A stretch of 64,000 nucleotides of DNA from Candidatus Latescibacterota bacterium (GCA_022823725.1 JAJEHL010000015.1:1-64000); one strand, 5' to 3'; numbered from the stretch's first letter, positions 21,025-30,511 are shown. Numbers and translations: made by a program. Notes: generated by a model from the sequence alone, not told the origin.

Positions 21025-21089
21025 ATATCTGTTTGAGTAGCAAGTATTTTGAATGTGAGAGTAGAAATCTTTTGGCGTACGGAGAAAAT

Positions 21090-21809
21090 ATGAACGAGCA
21101 GAAAGTACTAATTGTAGATCGCGACTCCTGCGTTGTATCGACTCTTTGTGAATACTTGAGTAATGAACTTTACGATGTATTCACCGTGAGAAATGGGACA
21201 GATGGTCTTGAAACTTTGAGACGCGAGAAGATTGATCTCGCTGTGGTTGACAAAGATATAAGAGACCTCGATGCGATATCTCTTTTGACTTGTCTAAAGG
21301 GTGAGGAAATTCAAACAAATGTTCTGATCATGGGGGGGATGGAACGCCTGGAATCAATGGAAAGGATGCTCAAGCTGGGTACTGTAGGTGTACTGGATAA
21401 ACCGATCAGCAAGGATAAATTTTTAGCGAAGGTCAAAAAATTTATGCCTTCTCCCGATTGGATAAAAAGGAGTTTTGAGTCGTTTTTGGAAGAGCATTAC
21501 AGCGATCCGGAGCTGAATTTTGATGACCTTATGAACCATTTCGGGTTTTCCAGATCCCACGGTTGCAAACTGTTCAAAAAACATGTGGGCAAGGCTTTCT
21601 CAGAAAAATTGAGGGAGATCAGGGTTTCACGAGCACAGCATTTGATAAAAGAACCCTCAATATTAGTCTATGAAATTGCAAGTGCATGCGGGTTTCTTTC
21701 GCCAAATCGTTTGCGCGAGGCTTTTAAGACCATACACGGAATGCCGCCTACCGAGTACCGCACAAAAGTTATGCGCGGGGAAATTCAGGCGTTTTCGGAA
21801 GATGTTTGA
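21090..21809 (+). CDS. Orphan response regulator: receiver domain with AraC-type DNA-binding domain
   Basis: A 239-residue regulator. Residues of about 4-120 form a receiver domain: acidic residues D10 and D12, probable phosphorylation site D54 (AVVDKD), and the switch lysine K104 (LDKPI). The Ser/Thr normally found about 28 residues after the phospho-Asp is replaced by glycine (LIMGG), so signalling may be atypical. Residues of about 135-230 are an AraC-family double helix-turn-helix (MNHFGFSRSHGCKLFKKHVG, then IASACGFLSPNRLREAFKTI, GMPPTEYR). No kinase gene is adjacent. The start at 21090 has GGAG upstream. As first gene behind the sigma54 promoter it probably controls the export and maturation genes that follow. 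Confidence 0.85.
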   Translation: MNEQKVLIVDRDSCVVSTLCEYLSNELYDVFTVRNGTDGLETLRREKIDLAVVDKDIRDLDAISLLTCLKGEEIQTNVLIMGGMERLESMERMLKLGTVGVLDKPISKDKFLAKVKKFMPSPDWIKRSFESFLEEHYSDPELNFDDLMNHFGFSRSHGCKLFKKHVGKAFSEKLREIRVSRAQHLIKEPSILVYEIASACGFLSPNRLREAFKTIHGMPPTEYRTKVMRGEIQAFSEDV

Positions 21810-21846
21810 ATTGAGTGTTCAGTTTTGATAGTGAGCTAAATGAGTT

Positions 21847-23127
21847 ATGGCACATAGTGAAAAGATTGTAAAGTTCAATGGCTATCCCCAAAAAGATGTG
21901 TCTTTTGAAAACACAGAGGCGCGAGAAGCTCTCTCAACTTCGGGGATTGGCTTTCGGTTTGTGCGCTATTTCTTGCTCACCATTTTATGCGTTGTGGGAA
22001 GTATGGTCGCGTTTATATGTCTTTTGGGCTGGCATCTGGGTATGGAAATTACGGTTGCAGGACAAGGTCGTTTGCAGCCCACTGCGCGTTATGAAGTGAA
22101 AGTGCAACGATCAGGCTTGATCCAGGCGGTTCATGTGCAACACGGACAAGAAATTAGACAGGGCGATTTGATGCTGACTTTAGATGATACCGATTTACGC
22201 ACGGAATTGGAACAATTCGAGCATGAACTGGCGATAAATCAGAATCGGCGTGTGGCTCTCGTGGCAGAATTGCAACGCGAGCGTGCTGTTTTGGAAACAG
22301 AGATTGCACGGACTGAAGTAGAGTATGAGACCGCAAAGTTACAATTGGAACAGGTTCGGCAAGAATACCAGATCTACCGCAAATACGCGCCTTCTCGTGA
22401 GGATGGAAGCATGCGACCGCCTGTTGATACGTTGATTCCTATTCGGGTGCATCAGACGCGGGTGCAACGTGGAGAAGTAGAAATTGAGCGAGCAAAAAGA
22501 CGGTTGATTGCTCTGGACAATCGCCAGGAGGAATTGAAGACCCTGGAGCAGATGTACGAAAAATTACAGGTCAGCCATCGCCTTATCAAAACACGTTTGG
22601 AAAAGATGAAGATATACGCCCCTGTTTCTGGTACCGTGCTGACGCGCGATTTGGTTAAACGCGAGGGAGACCGCATTGAGGCAGGTGAGGCCGTGATCGA
22701 GTTGGCCGAGTTGCACAGTTGGCAAGCAGAGGTGATGATTCAAGAAGTGGATATCCCAAAGGTGAAAGAGGGACATAAGGTACGGATCTATGTGAATGCT
22801 TTTCCTCACATGGAATACAAGATTTTTGAGGGTAGGGTGACAGATGTGCCGAGAAAACCCGAACCCGTCACACCTATGAGTGCCAGTCTCGTACCGGGCG
22901 GTATGAGTACTGTATATCCTGTGAAGATCAGTGTGATAGATCCGCATTTATCTGACGGAGAATGTCCGCTTGCTTATGGTATGGGAGTGGAAGCAAAAAT
23001 TGTGACAGAACGCGGTCCCATCGTTGACTTGCTGTGGAAGAAGTTTTTGAAAACCGTAGGCAAAATTGGGCGTCCTGAGATTTATCGGTTGGAAGAATCC
23101 CTTGAAACCGTACAGACCGGGAACTGA
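21847..23127 (+). CDS. HlyD-family membrane fusion protein (ABC exporter adaptor)
   Basis: A 426-residue periplasmic adaptor anchored by one membrane helix (about residues 38-60, RYFLLTILCVVGSMVAFICL). Then comes the first lipoyl-like half (VKVQRSGLIQAVHVQHGQEI), a long coiled coil (about 120-270), and the second half beginning APVSGTVLTRDLVKREGDRI, followed by a beta-barrel domain. This is the HlyD/EmrA-type layout used in type I secretion and peptide export. It ends 2 bases before the ABC transporter, so the two form one exporter. No TolC-type outer-membrane gene is present in the island. Confidence 0.88.
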   Translation: MAHSEKIVKFNGYPQKDVSFENTEAREALSTSGIGFRFVRYFLLTILCVVGSMVAFICLLGWHLGMEITVAGQGRLQPTARYEVKVQRSGLIQAVHVQHGQEIRQGDLMLTLDDTDLRTELEQFEHELAINQNRRVALVAELQRERAVLETEIARTEVEYETAKLQLEQVRQEYQIYRKYAPSREDGSMRPPVDTLIPIRVHQTRVQRGEVEIERAKRRLIALDNRQEELKTLEQMYEKLQVSHRLIKTRLEKMKIYAPVSGTVLTRDLVKREGDRIEAGEAVIELAELHSWQAEVMIQEVDIPKVKEGHKVRIYVNAFPHMEYKIFEGRVTDVPRKPEPVTPMSASLVPGGMSTVYPVKISVIDPHLSDGECPLAYGMGVEAKIVTERGPIVDLLWKKFLKTVGKIGRPEIYRLEESLETVQTGN

Positions 23128-23129
23128 AT

Positions 23130-24845
23130 GTGCGTCAGATACTCAAAATCATCAAAATGCTCCGTCCTTACTGGCGGTTTATCTTCCAATCCCTCCTCGT
23201 GGGTATCATGGTCATGTTCTTGCAAATTCCGGGACCGTACATCACCAAGGTTTTGATTGATGACGTGTATCCCCACAAAGACTACACGCTCCTCACCTTC
23301 ATTATGATTATAGGTGCTGTGCTTTCGACAGGGGTGGGTTTTACAGGACTGTTAAGCACTTATTTTGGGCGTTATGTGGGTATCAACATGGGACTGGATT
23401 TCAAATCTCGGTTCTACTCCCATGTGCAATCTTTGGACTTCAGCTTTTTCGACAATCGTCAGACGGGTGAAATCCTGTCTCGATTCAGGGATATGGACCG
23501 ATCTATCAACAGCACCATTGGAATGGTGAATAGTTTGATTATGAACACGCTTCAGTTGCTCATTTTTCCACCTATCTTGCTTTATATCAACTGGAAACTG
23601 GCTCTGATCAGTTTGGCGGTACTGCCTTTTGATACCGTGTTGGTTATGATTTCAAAGAAATATCTCAGCAGAGTGTCAAAAGAAGTGACCGAAGTAGCGG
23701 CTGAGTCATCCGCTAAGTCCTACGAATCGCTGTCAGGTATTCGCACTGTACAGGCACTGGGACTGGAAGCCGCGTTTTATCACAAGCTCAGAGATATCTT
23801 TCTCAATGTTGCAATATTGAGAATCAGGTCAACGCATTTAAGTGGGGGATTTGGATTTATAGGGTCGTTGGTGAAAACAGCGGGTACGTTGGCTTATGGT
23901 TGGTATGGCTGGACGCAAGTTCTGAACGGCAATCTTTCGCTGGGTAGTTATATGGCTTTTTCGGGGTATGTGGGGTATCTCTACGGTCCAATAGGCAATC
24001 TCATCGGCCTTGTGGGACAGGTTGAAATGGCATTGGTTCGCATCAATCGCTTTTTTGAAGTCTATGATCTGAGACCCGAGATTCAAGATCGTCCCGATAT
24101 GCCTGTGTTGCCCCGGGTGCGTGGTGAGATCGATTTTCACGATGTGAGTTTTTCGTATCAAGAAGATCAACCCGTTTTGCACCACATCAACCTGCACATC
24201 CCCGCACAAGCTACTATTGCATTGGTCGGTAAGAGTGGGTCTGGCAAATCCACACTTGCCAAATTGATCCCGAGATTTTACGACCCGCAAGAGGGCTATG
24301 TGTCTATAGATGGGTACGATATTCGGAACTATCGCTTAAAATCCATCCGGCAGCAGGTGGGATTTGCCCTGCAGGGCAGCACCTTGTTTCAGGGTAGTAT
24401 TTTAGACAACCTGACCTTTGGACACGACATACCCTTGCGAGATGTTCAGGCTGCGACACACGCAGCGTACATCCACGACTTTATTGCATCATTGCCCGAA
24501 GGATATGAAACACTGGTGGGCGAGCAGGGAGCACAGATGTCGGAAGGACAGAAACAGCGCATTGCCCTATCGCGTGTGTTGTTGATGGACACGCCTATTC
24601 TGATATTAGATGAACCCACTGCCGCACTGGATATGGAGTCTGAATATCACATTCAAGAAGCATTGAAAACCGTGCGACAAGGCAGAACCACCCTCATTAT
24701 TGCACACAGACTTTCAACCATCCAAAACGCAGATGAGATTGTGGTATTGGATGAGGGACAGATCGCAGAGCGGGGCACGCATGAGTGGTTAGCGATGCAA
24801 GATGGAGTTTATGCTCATTTGTATGAAAAAACAGCAAGTATATGA
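23130..24845 (+). CDS. ABC exporter, fused membrane and ATPase domains
   Basis: A 571-residue half-transporter: six predicted membrane helices in residues of about 15-300 and an ATPase domain from about 330. Walker A is GKSGSGKST, the signature is MSEGQKQRIALSR (Glu in place of the usual first Gly), Walker B is ILILDEPTAALD, and the switch His is in IIAHR. There is no N-terminal C39 peptidase domain, so any leader removal must be done by another protein. The start is a GTG at 23130, two bases after the HlyD stop; the overlapping ATG is out of frame. Fits export of a peptide or small protein together with the HlyD adaptor. Confidence 0.88.
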   Translation: MRQILKIIKMLRPYWRFIFQSLLVGIMVMFLQIPGPYITKVLIDDVYPHKDYTLLTFIMIIGAVLSTGVGFTGLLSTYFGRYVGINMGLDFKSRFYSHVQSLDFSFFDNRQTGEILSRFRDMDRSINSTIGMVNSLIMNTLQLLIFPPILLYINWKLALISLAVLPFDTVLVMISKKYLSRVSKEVTEVAAESSAKSYESLSGIRTVQALGLEAAFYHKLRDIFLNVAILRIRSTHLSGGFGFIGSLVKTAGTLAYGWYGWTQVLNGNLSLGSYMAFSGYVGYLYGPIGNLIGLVGQVEMALVRINRFFEVYDLRPEIQDRPDMPVLPRVRGEIDFHDVSFSYQEDQPVLHHINLHIPAQATIALVGKSGSGKSTLAKLIPRFYDPQEGYVSIDGYDIRNYRLKSIRQQVGFALQGSTLFQGSILDNLTFGHDIPLRDVQAATHAAYIHDFIASLPEGYETLVGEQGAQMSEGQKQRIALSRVLLMDTPILILDEPTAALDMESEYHIQEALKTVRQGRTTLIIAHRLSTIQNADEIVVLDEGQIAERGTHEWLAMQDGVYAHLYEKTASI

Positions 24846-24894
24846 TGTGAACTTGGCCTTCGGGGGCTTAATCTTTTTCACAAGGAGATTTGCT

Positions 24895-25347
24895 ATGCAA
24901 CTTTGCAAGAAACCTGTACATTCTTATGGCAGGTATAAACAGGCTGTACAATTGTACATGCCAGGATCAAGCTCACCACCGACAGCTTTCGTAGAAGCGT
25001 CAGTAGAGGTAGGAAAAGAGGTTGCCGAATCCCTGGTAGATATTGGCAATGCAGCTCTTGAAGCCGCTGATAGGCTTACTGATGACTTCTTTACTAATGG
25101 GATTGAGTTGTGGGGCGGTGACCTTCCAGGAGGGGGTCGTGAGACCACAGTGGCACAATATCCATTCGTTTCAACGCAATATAACAACAGAGAGCCTGAC
25201 CCCGGAGTCCCTGATTCCGTTAGTGTCACTGTACCATTCATCCCGCCATTCATCCAGAAGAGAGTTACACTTCCAATAGTGCCAGAAGATGCACCAGAAA
25301 CAGATACAGATGACGACGAAAAGAAAAAATCAACAACGGGGGATTAA
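24895..25347 (+). CDS. Small protein in the exporter operon, candidate exported substrate
   Basis: A 150-residue protein with no family I recognise. The ATG at 24895 has AAGGAG at 24882-24887. The first 25 residues are basic and aromatic (MQLCKKPVHSYGRYKQAVQL), then comes an acidic amphipathic helix (about 33-67), then a Gly-rich turn (LWGGDLPGGGRE) and a C-terminal half rich in Pro, Val, Asp and Thr ending in a highly charged tail. There is no signal peptide. Its N-terminus loosely resembles that of the small protein at 31473 (MQ-L-K-K/R...H...Y...V..Y.P). Placed directly after an exporter and before proteases, it could be the precursor that is processed and exported; this is inference. Confidence 0.65.
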   Translation: MQLCKKPVHSYGRYKQAVQLYMPGSSSPPTAFVEASVEVGKEVAESLVDIGNAALEAADRLTDDFFTNGIELWGGDLPGGGRETTVAQYPFVSTQYNNREPDPGVPDSVSVTVPFIPPFIQKRVTLPIVPEDAPETDTDDDEKKKSTTGD

Positions 25348-25418
25348 GCTATCCGCTTGTAAAAGCTAACACCCGTTCAATTCATCAATTCAGCTCCCGA
25401 AGGCTATCCAAAAGGTTC

Positions 25419-26210
25419 ATGATGAGCAGCAATAAAAATTTAAAATCTACACCATGGCCACGCGAAGTCGATATAGGATTTGGTCGAGGTATTGTTCTGA
25501 CAATCACTGTGTTTTGCGGTAGCAGGTTATTGTACTGGATCTCTGACTATACCCAAAAAACTGTTCTATCTTTTTTTGATTACACCCTAAGTAATACCGG
25601 CATTGGTATCGAAATCTATACTGGTATTTTAGTCATTTTGGGGTTTATTCTTGTTTACATATTTGTCCAAAGGATTGGGAAAATCAATATCCAAACCCTA
25701 TTGTGGCATACGCCACCTTCATTAAAACAAGGTATTAAATGGGTATTTTGGGGTTTTTGCTTGTCCTTTTCCTTTTGCTTGCTTCAACTATATGGAAAGG
25801 GTTACATGATAAAAGACTATAGCGATAAGTCTTTTCTATATGTTTGTACAATAACATTTATTGACATCGCAGTGTCTGGTATTTTGGCTCCAATTAAGGA
25901 AGAAATCTCTGAGAGAGGTATTCTTTATCCAGCTCTGAGAAAAAAAGGAAAGATAATAGCGTATTTTTTTTCTGTATTTTGGTTCGTATTCCTTCATGTA
26001 CCTTCGTATTCAAATTTGTTTTTTAATGGCATTATAGGGCTTACACTGCACCACTTCATTTTTATTATTTTGATGGGAATTATTACAGCGTATATTTATG
26101 AATCCACTGGAAAGCTTATACTGTGTGTTATTTTTCACAGCGCGAGTAATGCGACTCTTACAATGAGTTCCTTCTTGTATTACTTGATCACCCAAATCAT
26201 TATAGCGTAG
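25419..26210 (+). CDS. CPBP-family intramembrane metalloprotease
   Basis: A 263-residue membrane protein with about six to eight hydrophobic helices. The three CPBP (Abi, Rce1-like) motifs are present: EEISERG (EExxxR), FVFLH (FxxxH) and HSASN (HxxxN), all in the C-terminal half. Members cleave CAAX-type or bacteriocin-related peptides, or serve as immunity proteins in bacteriocin clusters. Here it lies between the small protein and the TPR/subtilase genes, which makes processing or immunity plausible. The sequence is visibly more AT-rich than the housekeeping genes, suggesting recent acquisition. Confidence 0.82.
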   Translation: MMSSNKNLKSTPWPREVDIGFGRGIVLTITVFCGSRLLYWISDYTQKTVLSFFDYTLSNTGIGIEIYTGILVILGFILVYIFVQRIGKINIQTLLWHTPPSLKQGIKWVFWGFCLSFSFCLLQLYGKGYMIKDYSDKSFLYVCTITFIDIAVSGILAPIKEEISERGILYPALRKKGKIIAYFFSVFWFVFLHVPSYSNLFFNGIIGLTLHHFIFIILMGIITAYIYESTGKLILCVIFHSASNATLTMSSFLYYLITQIIIA

Positions 26211-26283
26211 ATGATAAATGCGCTCTGCTGAGGTGTGTGTTCAGGTATTCAGGATACGCGACATCAATGTCGGAAAAAATAAA

Positions 26284-27201
26284 ATGCAAAAAATAAAATC
26301 CTTCTTTTTATGGATGGGCATTGTGCTTGCAGTCGTTATTGGGAGCACGCTTATTTGGCCGTATTTGAATTATGCCAATTCTGAATATTGGCATAATAGA
26401 GGTAGAGCTTTTTATGATAAAAAAAATTATGAAAAAGCTCTAAAAGCGTTTGAGCATGCGATATCTTTGGATCCAAATTATACCTCTGCCTATCAGTGGA
26501 AGGCGGCGGTTTATCTCGCAACGGAGTCTTATGATCAAGCCATTGACGCCTATGACCAAATCCTTGCATATAGCCCTGATAATCCCAAAATAGTACTTCT
26601 GAAAGGGCAGACTCATGCCAGGGCGAAACAATTTGAAGTGGCACTCGAAATATTTGATCAGGCGATTAGCACGGGAATCGATAGGCCCGTGAAGATTCAG
26701 AATGGCACATTTTCTTTTCAGTATTTACTATTGATCCAGAAATCAACGGCACTGATGGAGTTGGAGCGGTATGAAGAGGCACTTAGCGCACTTGAAGCCG
26801 CACTTCAAAAGTCATCTAAAGATGCTAATTTGTGGCATAGCAAAGGTGTGGTACTACTGATGATGGAACGGTTTGAAGATGCTATCAAATGTTTTGACTA
26901 TGTTCTTCAGATAGATCCGGATTCTACTAAAGCTACTGTGGCCTGGAATAACAAAGGAGTTGCATTGTTCGGATTAAAGAAATACGATGATGCTCTCAAA
27001 GCGTTTGATCAAGCACTTCTACTCGACGCTGATTATGACTCGGCCTGGTATAGTCGTGCCCGTGTCCAGGTCTCTTTGGGCAATCGAGATTCTGCCGTTT
27101 CTTCCCTGCAAAGGGCTATTGCATTGAATCCTGATCAGAAACAAAATATGCAGTCAGATGAAGCATTTCAATTCCTGAAAGGTTTGGAAGTTTTTAAATA
27201 G
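26284..27201 (+). CDS. Membrane-anchored TPR protein
   Basis: A 305-residue protein with one N-terminal membrane helix (about 7-28, FFLWMGIVLAVVIGSTLIWP) and then six to seven tetratricopeptide repeats, for example YWHNRGRAFYDKKNYEKALK, AYQWKAAVYLATESYDQAID, AWNNKGVALFGLKKYDDALK and AWYSRARVQVSLGNRDSAVS. TPR arrays bind other proteins, so it may scaffold the maturation enzymes at the membrane. I use the ATG at 26284 because the helix starts there; the open frame extends 22 codons further upstream. It ends 2 bases before the subtilase fusion gene, so they are almost surely translated together. Confidence 0.82.
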   Translation: MQKIKSFFLWMGIVLAVVIGSTLIWPYLNYANSEYWHNRGRAFYDKKNYEKALKAFEHAISLDPNYTSAYQWKAAVYLATESYDQAIDAYDQILAYSPDNPKIVLLKGQTHARAKQFEVALEIFDQAISTGIDRPVKIQNGTFSFQYLLLIQKSTALMELERYEEALSALEAALQKSSKDANLWHSKGVVLLMMERFEDAIKCFDYVLQIDPDSTKATVAWNNKGVALFGLKKYDDALKAFDQALLLDADYDSAWYSRARVQVSLGNRDSAVSSLQRAIALNPDQKQNMQSDEAFQFLKGLEVFK

Positions 27202-27203
27202 AA

Positions 27204-29138
27204 ATGCCAAGTCCAAATACTTCAAGCATTATAGAGAACAGAATGCGTGATAAGCAGGTTGTGAAAGTAGCTATTATCGACAGTGGTATTGATATATCAC
27301 ATTCGAGCATTGGGGTGATTGCAGGTGGTGTAAATATCTCGATTAATAAAGATAGTCATTTTATTTATTCTGAAGAAGTCGCCGATTGTGCAGGGCATGG
27401 TACGGCGTGTGCTGGAATTATTCGTAAGAAGGCTCCTGATGCGGCACTGTATAGTGTGCGGATTTTTGATGAGTCTTTGATAGCAGGCGGACGGGTGTTA
27501 ATTGCCGCGATTCAGTGGTGTATTGACAATGAGATGGATGTGGTGAATTTGAGTCTGGGCACGACGGATGTGACGTTTAAGGAGGCTCTCCAAAAGGTGT
27601 GTCGCAAGGCGGTTGATACTGGCGTGATTCTCGTAGCTGCTGAGAGCAATGACGGGGGTGAGAGTTATCCTGCGGTATTTCCCGAAGTGATTGGTGTCAC
27701 AGGTGGTGCGATCCATGAAGTAGATGGATTTTATTTCCGCAAGGATCTCCGCATCGAATGTGTGGCGCGGGGCGATGAACAGCGCGTGTGCTGGTTAAAC
27801 GGAAAACATATTATGACTGGGGGTAATAGCTTTGCTGCCCCCCATATTACGGGCATTATCGCACGGTTTTTAAAACAGCATCCCAAATGTTCTGTTCAAG
27901 ATATTCGGCTATTATTACAAAAAAAAGTATTAAGTGAAATTCCTCAGAATAAAAATAAGTCCAAATCTGATGGTCAGTCACACCGAAAAAACTTTCAAGA
28001 GGACTATGCCCATATCAAAAAAGCCGTGTTGTATCCATATAACAAAGAGATGCACAGCATGGTGCGCTATAGCGATTTACTCGCGTTTGAGATTGTCGGT
28101 GTAGCCGATCCCATTGGTAAGGGAATGGTAGGCAAAGATGCGGGCAAAGTGATTGGCGAATCTCAGGTAAATTTGCGGATTAGTCCGAATATCCGCCGTG
28201 CTATGGCAGATGCGGATACGCTCATTCTCGGCTATGTGGATCAACTATCTCGTATCCGCAAGCGCGATTTGCTCAGAGAATATGTGCAATTGGCTCTTGA
28301 TGCGGGATGCCATGTGTTCAGTTTTCAGGCACTTGATCCAAACCTTTACGGTGATCTGTATGAGTTGGCGGATAAAAAGGGTCTGCGCCTTGTCTATCCT
28401 CATATTTATAGCGAAGAAATCGCGTATGCGATCCAGCATTTCAACGCGCTCCCGCCTGTGGATGTGCCCGTGCTTTCTGTAATGGGTACGAGTTCTCAGC
28501 AGGGCAAGTTCACCTTGCAACTCGCGCTCAGGCGCAGGCTTATCCAAAAAGGGTATAAAGTCGGGCAGATTGGCACTGAGCATCACTCTCGGTTATTCGG
28601 CATGGATGCAGCATTTCCAATGGGCTACGCTTCGCCACTCAAACTGCCATTTCAACATTACATACCGTATCTGGATTACAAAATGCGAGAGATCTGCCAG
28701 CGCACACAGCCCGATATTATCCTGACAGGCTCTCAGTCGGGGACCATTCCCTATCATGTCCAGGAACACAGCACACATTGCTTGTCTTCACTGGCGTTTT
28801 TACTGGGTGTGAAACCCGATGCCTGCATTCTGGTGGTCAACAGCATTGATGCAGAAGAATACATCCGAGATACAATTGATGGCATACGTGCCGTGTGCAA
28901 AGCACCGGCTATCTTACTCGCGATGGGAGACCACGAAAAACATATCCGAACAGCTTATGGGCGCAGTATGATCACGCCCAAAAAGATGGCACAATCTCAA
29001 ATTGATTGTCACCTGAAAAAATTAGAAGATAATTTTTATGTGCCCGCGATTGAGATTCTTTCGGAGACGGGTCAACAGCGTCTTGTGGAAACTGTGATTC
29101 AATATTTTTCAAAGGATGATACATCAACTATCGCATAG
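27204..29138 (+). CDS. Subtilase (S8) fused to a DUF1611/DgcN-like P-loop protein, copy 1
   Basis: A 644-residue two-part protein. Residues of about 18-245 are a subtilisin-like protease with the triad D26 (VAIIDSGID), H65 (GHGTACAGI) and S209 (GGNSFAAPH). The usual oxyanion-hole AAGN is AAESN. There is no signal peptide or propeptide, so it should act in the cytoplasm. After a Lys/Ser-rich linker (about 250-275), residues 280-640 resemble DUF1611 (DgcN-type): a Rossmann-like half (FEIVGVADPIGKGMVG) and a P-loop half (MGTSSQQGKFT at about 427, QIGTEHHSRLFGMD, DIILTGSQSG). I know of no described S8-DUF1611 fusion. The gene is followed 8 bases later by an acyl carrier protein gene. A role in peptide maturation is inferred from context. 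Confidence 0.85.
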   Translation: MPSPNTSSIIENRMRDKQVVKVAIIDSGIDISHSSIGVIAGGVNISINKDSHFIYSEEVADCAGHGTACAGIIRKKAPDAALYSVRIFDESLIAGGRVLIAAIQWCIDNEMDVVNLSLGTTDVTFKEALQKVCRKAVDTGVILVAAESNDGGESYPAVFPEVIGVTGGAIHEVDGFYFRKDLRIECVARGDEQRVCWLNGKHIMTGGNSFAAPHITGIIARFLKQHPKCSVQDIRLLLQKKVLSEIPQNKNKSKSDGQSHRKNFQEDYAHIKKAVLYPYNKEMHSMVRYSDLLAFEIVGVADPIGKGMVGKDAGKVIGESQVNLRISPNIRRAMADADTLILGYVDQLSRIRKRDLLREYVQLALDAGCHVFSFQALDPNLYGDLYELADKKGLRLVYPHIYSEEIAYAIQHFNALPPVDVPVLSVMGTSSQQGKFTLQLALRRRLIQKGYKVGQIGTEHHSRLFGMDAAFPMGYASPLKLPFQHYIPYLDYKMREICQRTQPDIILTGSQSGTIPYHVQEHSTHCLSSLAFLLGVKPDACILVVNSIDAEEYIRDTIDGIRAVCKAPAILLAMGDHEKHIRTAYGRSMITPKKMAQSQIDCHLKKLEDNFYVPAIEILSETGQQRLVETVIQYFSKDDTSTIA

Positions 29139-29146
29139 GAGGGGTT

Positions 29147-29425
29147 ATGTCTATTGAACATCGGGTCAAACAGGTGATCATTCGCACGTTGTCTCTTGAA
29201 GTTGATGCAGACGAAATTGACGATGAAGACGAACTTTTTGGAGGTGGACTGGGGATTAATTCAATGGCGACGATTGAGATTATTGTGGGCCTGGAAGAGG
29301 AATTTGGCATTGAGGTGCCAGATGAAGATTTGCGCGTGGAACTGTTTGATAGCGTGCAGACCATGGCCGATTATGTTCGTGCAGTGTTACAGAAAGTACC
29401 TGAGGTCGTCGGACAGATAGAATAG
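29147..29425 (+). CDS. Acyl carrier protein, copy 1
   Basis: A 92-residue member of the acyl/peptidyl carrier protein family: helix one around HRVKQVIIRTLSLE, the phosphopantetheine site in GGGLGINSMATIEIIVGLEE (Ser39; Asn precedes it instead of the usual Asp), then FGIEVPDEDL and a helix-four region ending VQTMADYVRAVLQ. It would carry an acyl group on a 4'-phosphopantetheine arm. It has an AGGAGG ribosome site and lies between the subtilase fusion and the papain-fold protein. No fatty-acid or polyketide synthase genes are nearby, so it seems dedicated to this pathway. Confidence 0.92.
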   Translation: MSIEHRVKQVIIRTLSLEVDADEIDDEDELFGGGLGINSMATIEIIVGLEEEFGIEVPDEDLRVELFDSVQTMADYVRAVLQKVPEVVGQIE

Positions 29426-29468
29426 ATTTTTTGCTCGCACTCAGATGATATAGCTTTTGAGACATATT

Positions 29469-30488
29469 ATGAAAAAAACACTTCCCATCCAGGTATCCCC
29501 ACCCATACACGGCTATCCTCGCCATGGCTATCGGCTTTCGATTATGTCACTTCAGGATGATTATATTCCCTGGTTCTTCTGCAATTACATCCAGCTATTT
29601 GCCGTTGACCTGTTGCATGAGAGCAAACACAACATCCGATTCAACTTCTATTTTCAAGGCCAGTACTCCCCGCCGTGGCTGTCTATCTACACTGTTCCAA
29701 GGCGATCAATCGTCAGAGTATATAACCAGATTGTGCCGTTTATTCGCGATCAAATTGATGAGGGCTTCTATGTCCAGTTAACTGCCGATGAGTATTTCTT
29801 GCCGCATACATCATTTTATGAGAAAATACATCATCCACATGCTATTATGGTATTCGGATACGATGACGATACAGAAACGCTTGAGACTCTGGGATTCAAT
29901 CGAGCGCGAAGTTACGCTGTTTCAAGGGTTGCATATTCAGATTTTGAAGCAGCGTTTCGCTGGGTTGATCCCGAGAAACCCAGATCGTACCTGGTGACTC
30001 TTTTTGAGTATAATGAGGACGGTATCTATGAATTTGACATTGACGCTGTCATTGATCAGTTGCGAGCCTATATCCATTCTGAGAATCCGTCTATCCACTA
30101 TCGGACATTGCGTAAGCCAGTTGAAGGCGTCTTTGGGATGGCGACGTATAAGCTCTTGCGAGATTACTTTACGCATTTGTTTGTTCATCCTCGGTTGTGG
30201 GATCGTCGGCATCTGTTCACGCTTTGGGAGCACAAGCGTTGTATGTTAAACAGGCTTGCTTATCTGGAGAAGCACGGGTATTTGCGTCCGTCAGACCAGT
30301 TTCATCAGGCGTACAAGGAGGTTGAGCATAAGGCGTATCAGATTCATTTGATGATGCTTAAATTGCGGGCGTTAGGGGAGATTAAGAGAACGTGGGATGT
30401 GGATCGTATTCTGAAGATTATCACCTTGTTAGATGATATTTATCAAAGGGAAGAGCGCATTTTGAAGAATGTTTTGAAAGCCCTTTGA
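29469..30488 (+). CDS. Putative papain-fold (C39/BtrH-like) protein, possible acyltransferase, copy 1
   Basis: A 339-residue protein that I recognise only loosely. It has no signal peptide. Cys38 (IPWFFCNYIQL) and His124 in HPHAIMVFGYDDD fit a Cys...His dyad: the H-x3-V-x-GYDDD segment is the second motif of C39-like and BtrH N-terminal proteins. BtrH transfers an acyl group from the carrier protein BtrI to an amine in butirosin synthesis, so pairing with an acyl carrier protein makes an ACP-dependent acyltransferase reasonable. The C-terminal third is helical and charged (YLEKHGYLRPSDQFHQAYKE). The ATG at 29469 is the conserved start shared with copy 2 (MKKTLPIQ / MKKSLPIQ). About 37 of 339 residues differ between the copies. 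Confidence 0.75.
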   Translation: MKKTLPIQVSPPIHGYPRHGYRLSIMSLQDDYIPWFFCNYIQLFAVDLLHESKHNIRFNFYFQGQYSPPWLSIYTVPRRSIVRVYNQIVPFIRDQIDEGFYVQLTADEYFLPHTSFYEKIHHPHAIMVFGYDDDTETLETLGFNRARSYAVSRVAYSDFEAAFRWVDPEKPRSYLVTLFEYNEDGIYEFDIDAVIDQLRAYIHSENPSIHYRTLRKPVEGVFGMATYKLLRDYFTHLFVHPRLWDRRHLFTLWEHKRCMLNRLAYLEKHGYLRPSDQFHQAYKEVEHKAYQIHLMMLKLRALGEIKRTWDVDRILKIITLLDDIYQREERILKNVLKAL

Positions 30489-30511
30489 GGCGCGTACACG
30501 ATAGTACATAA

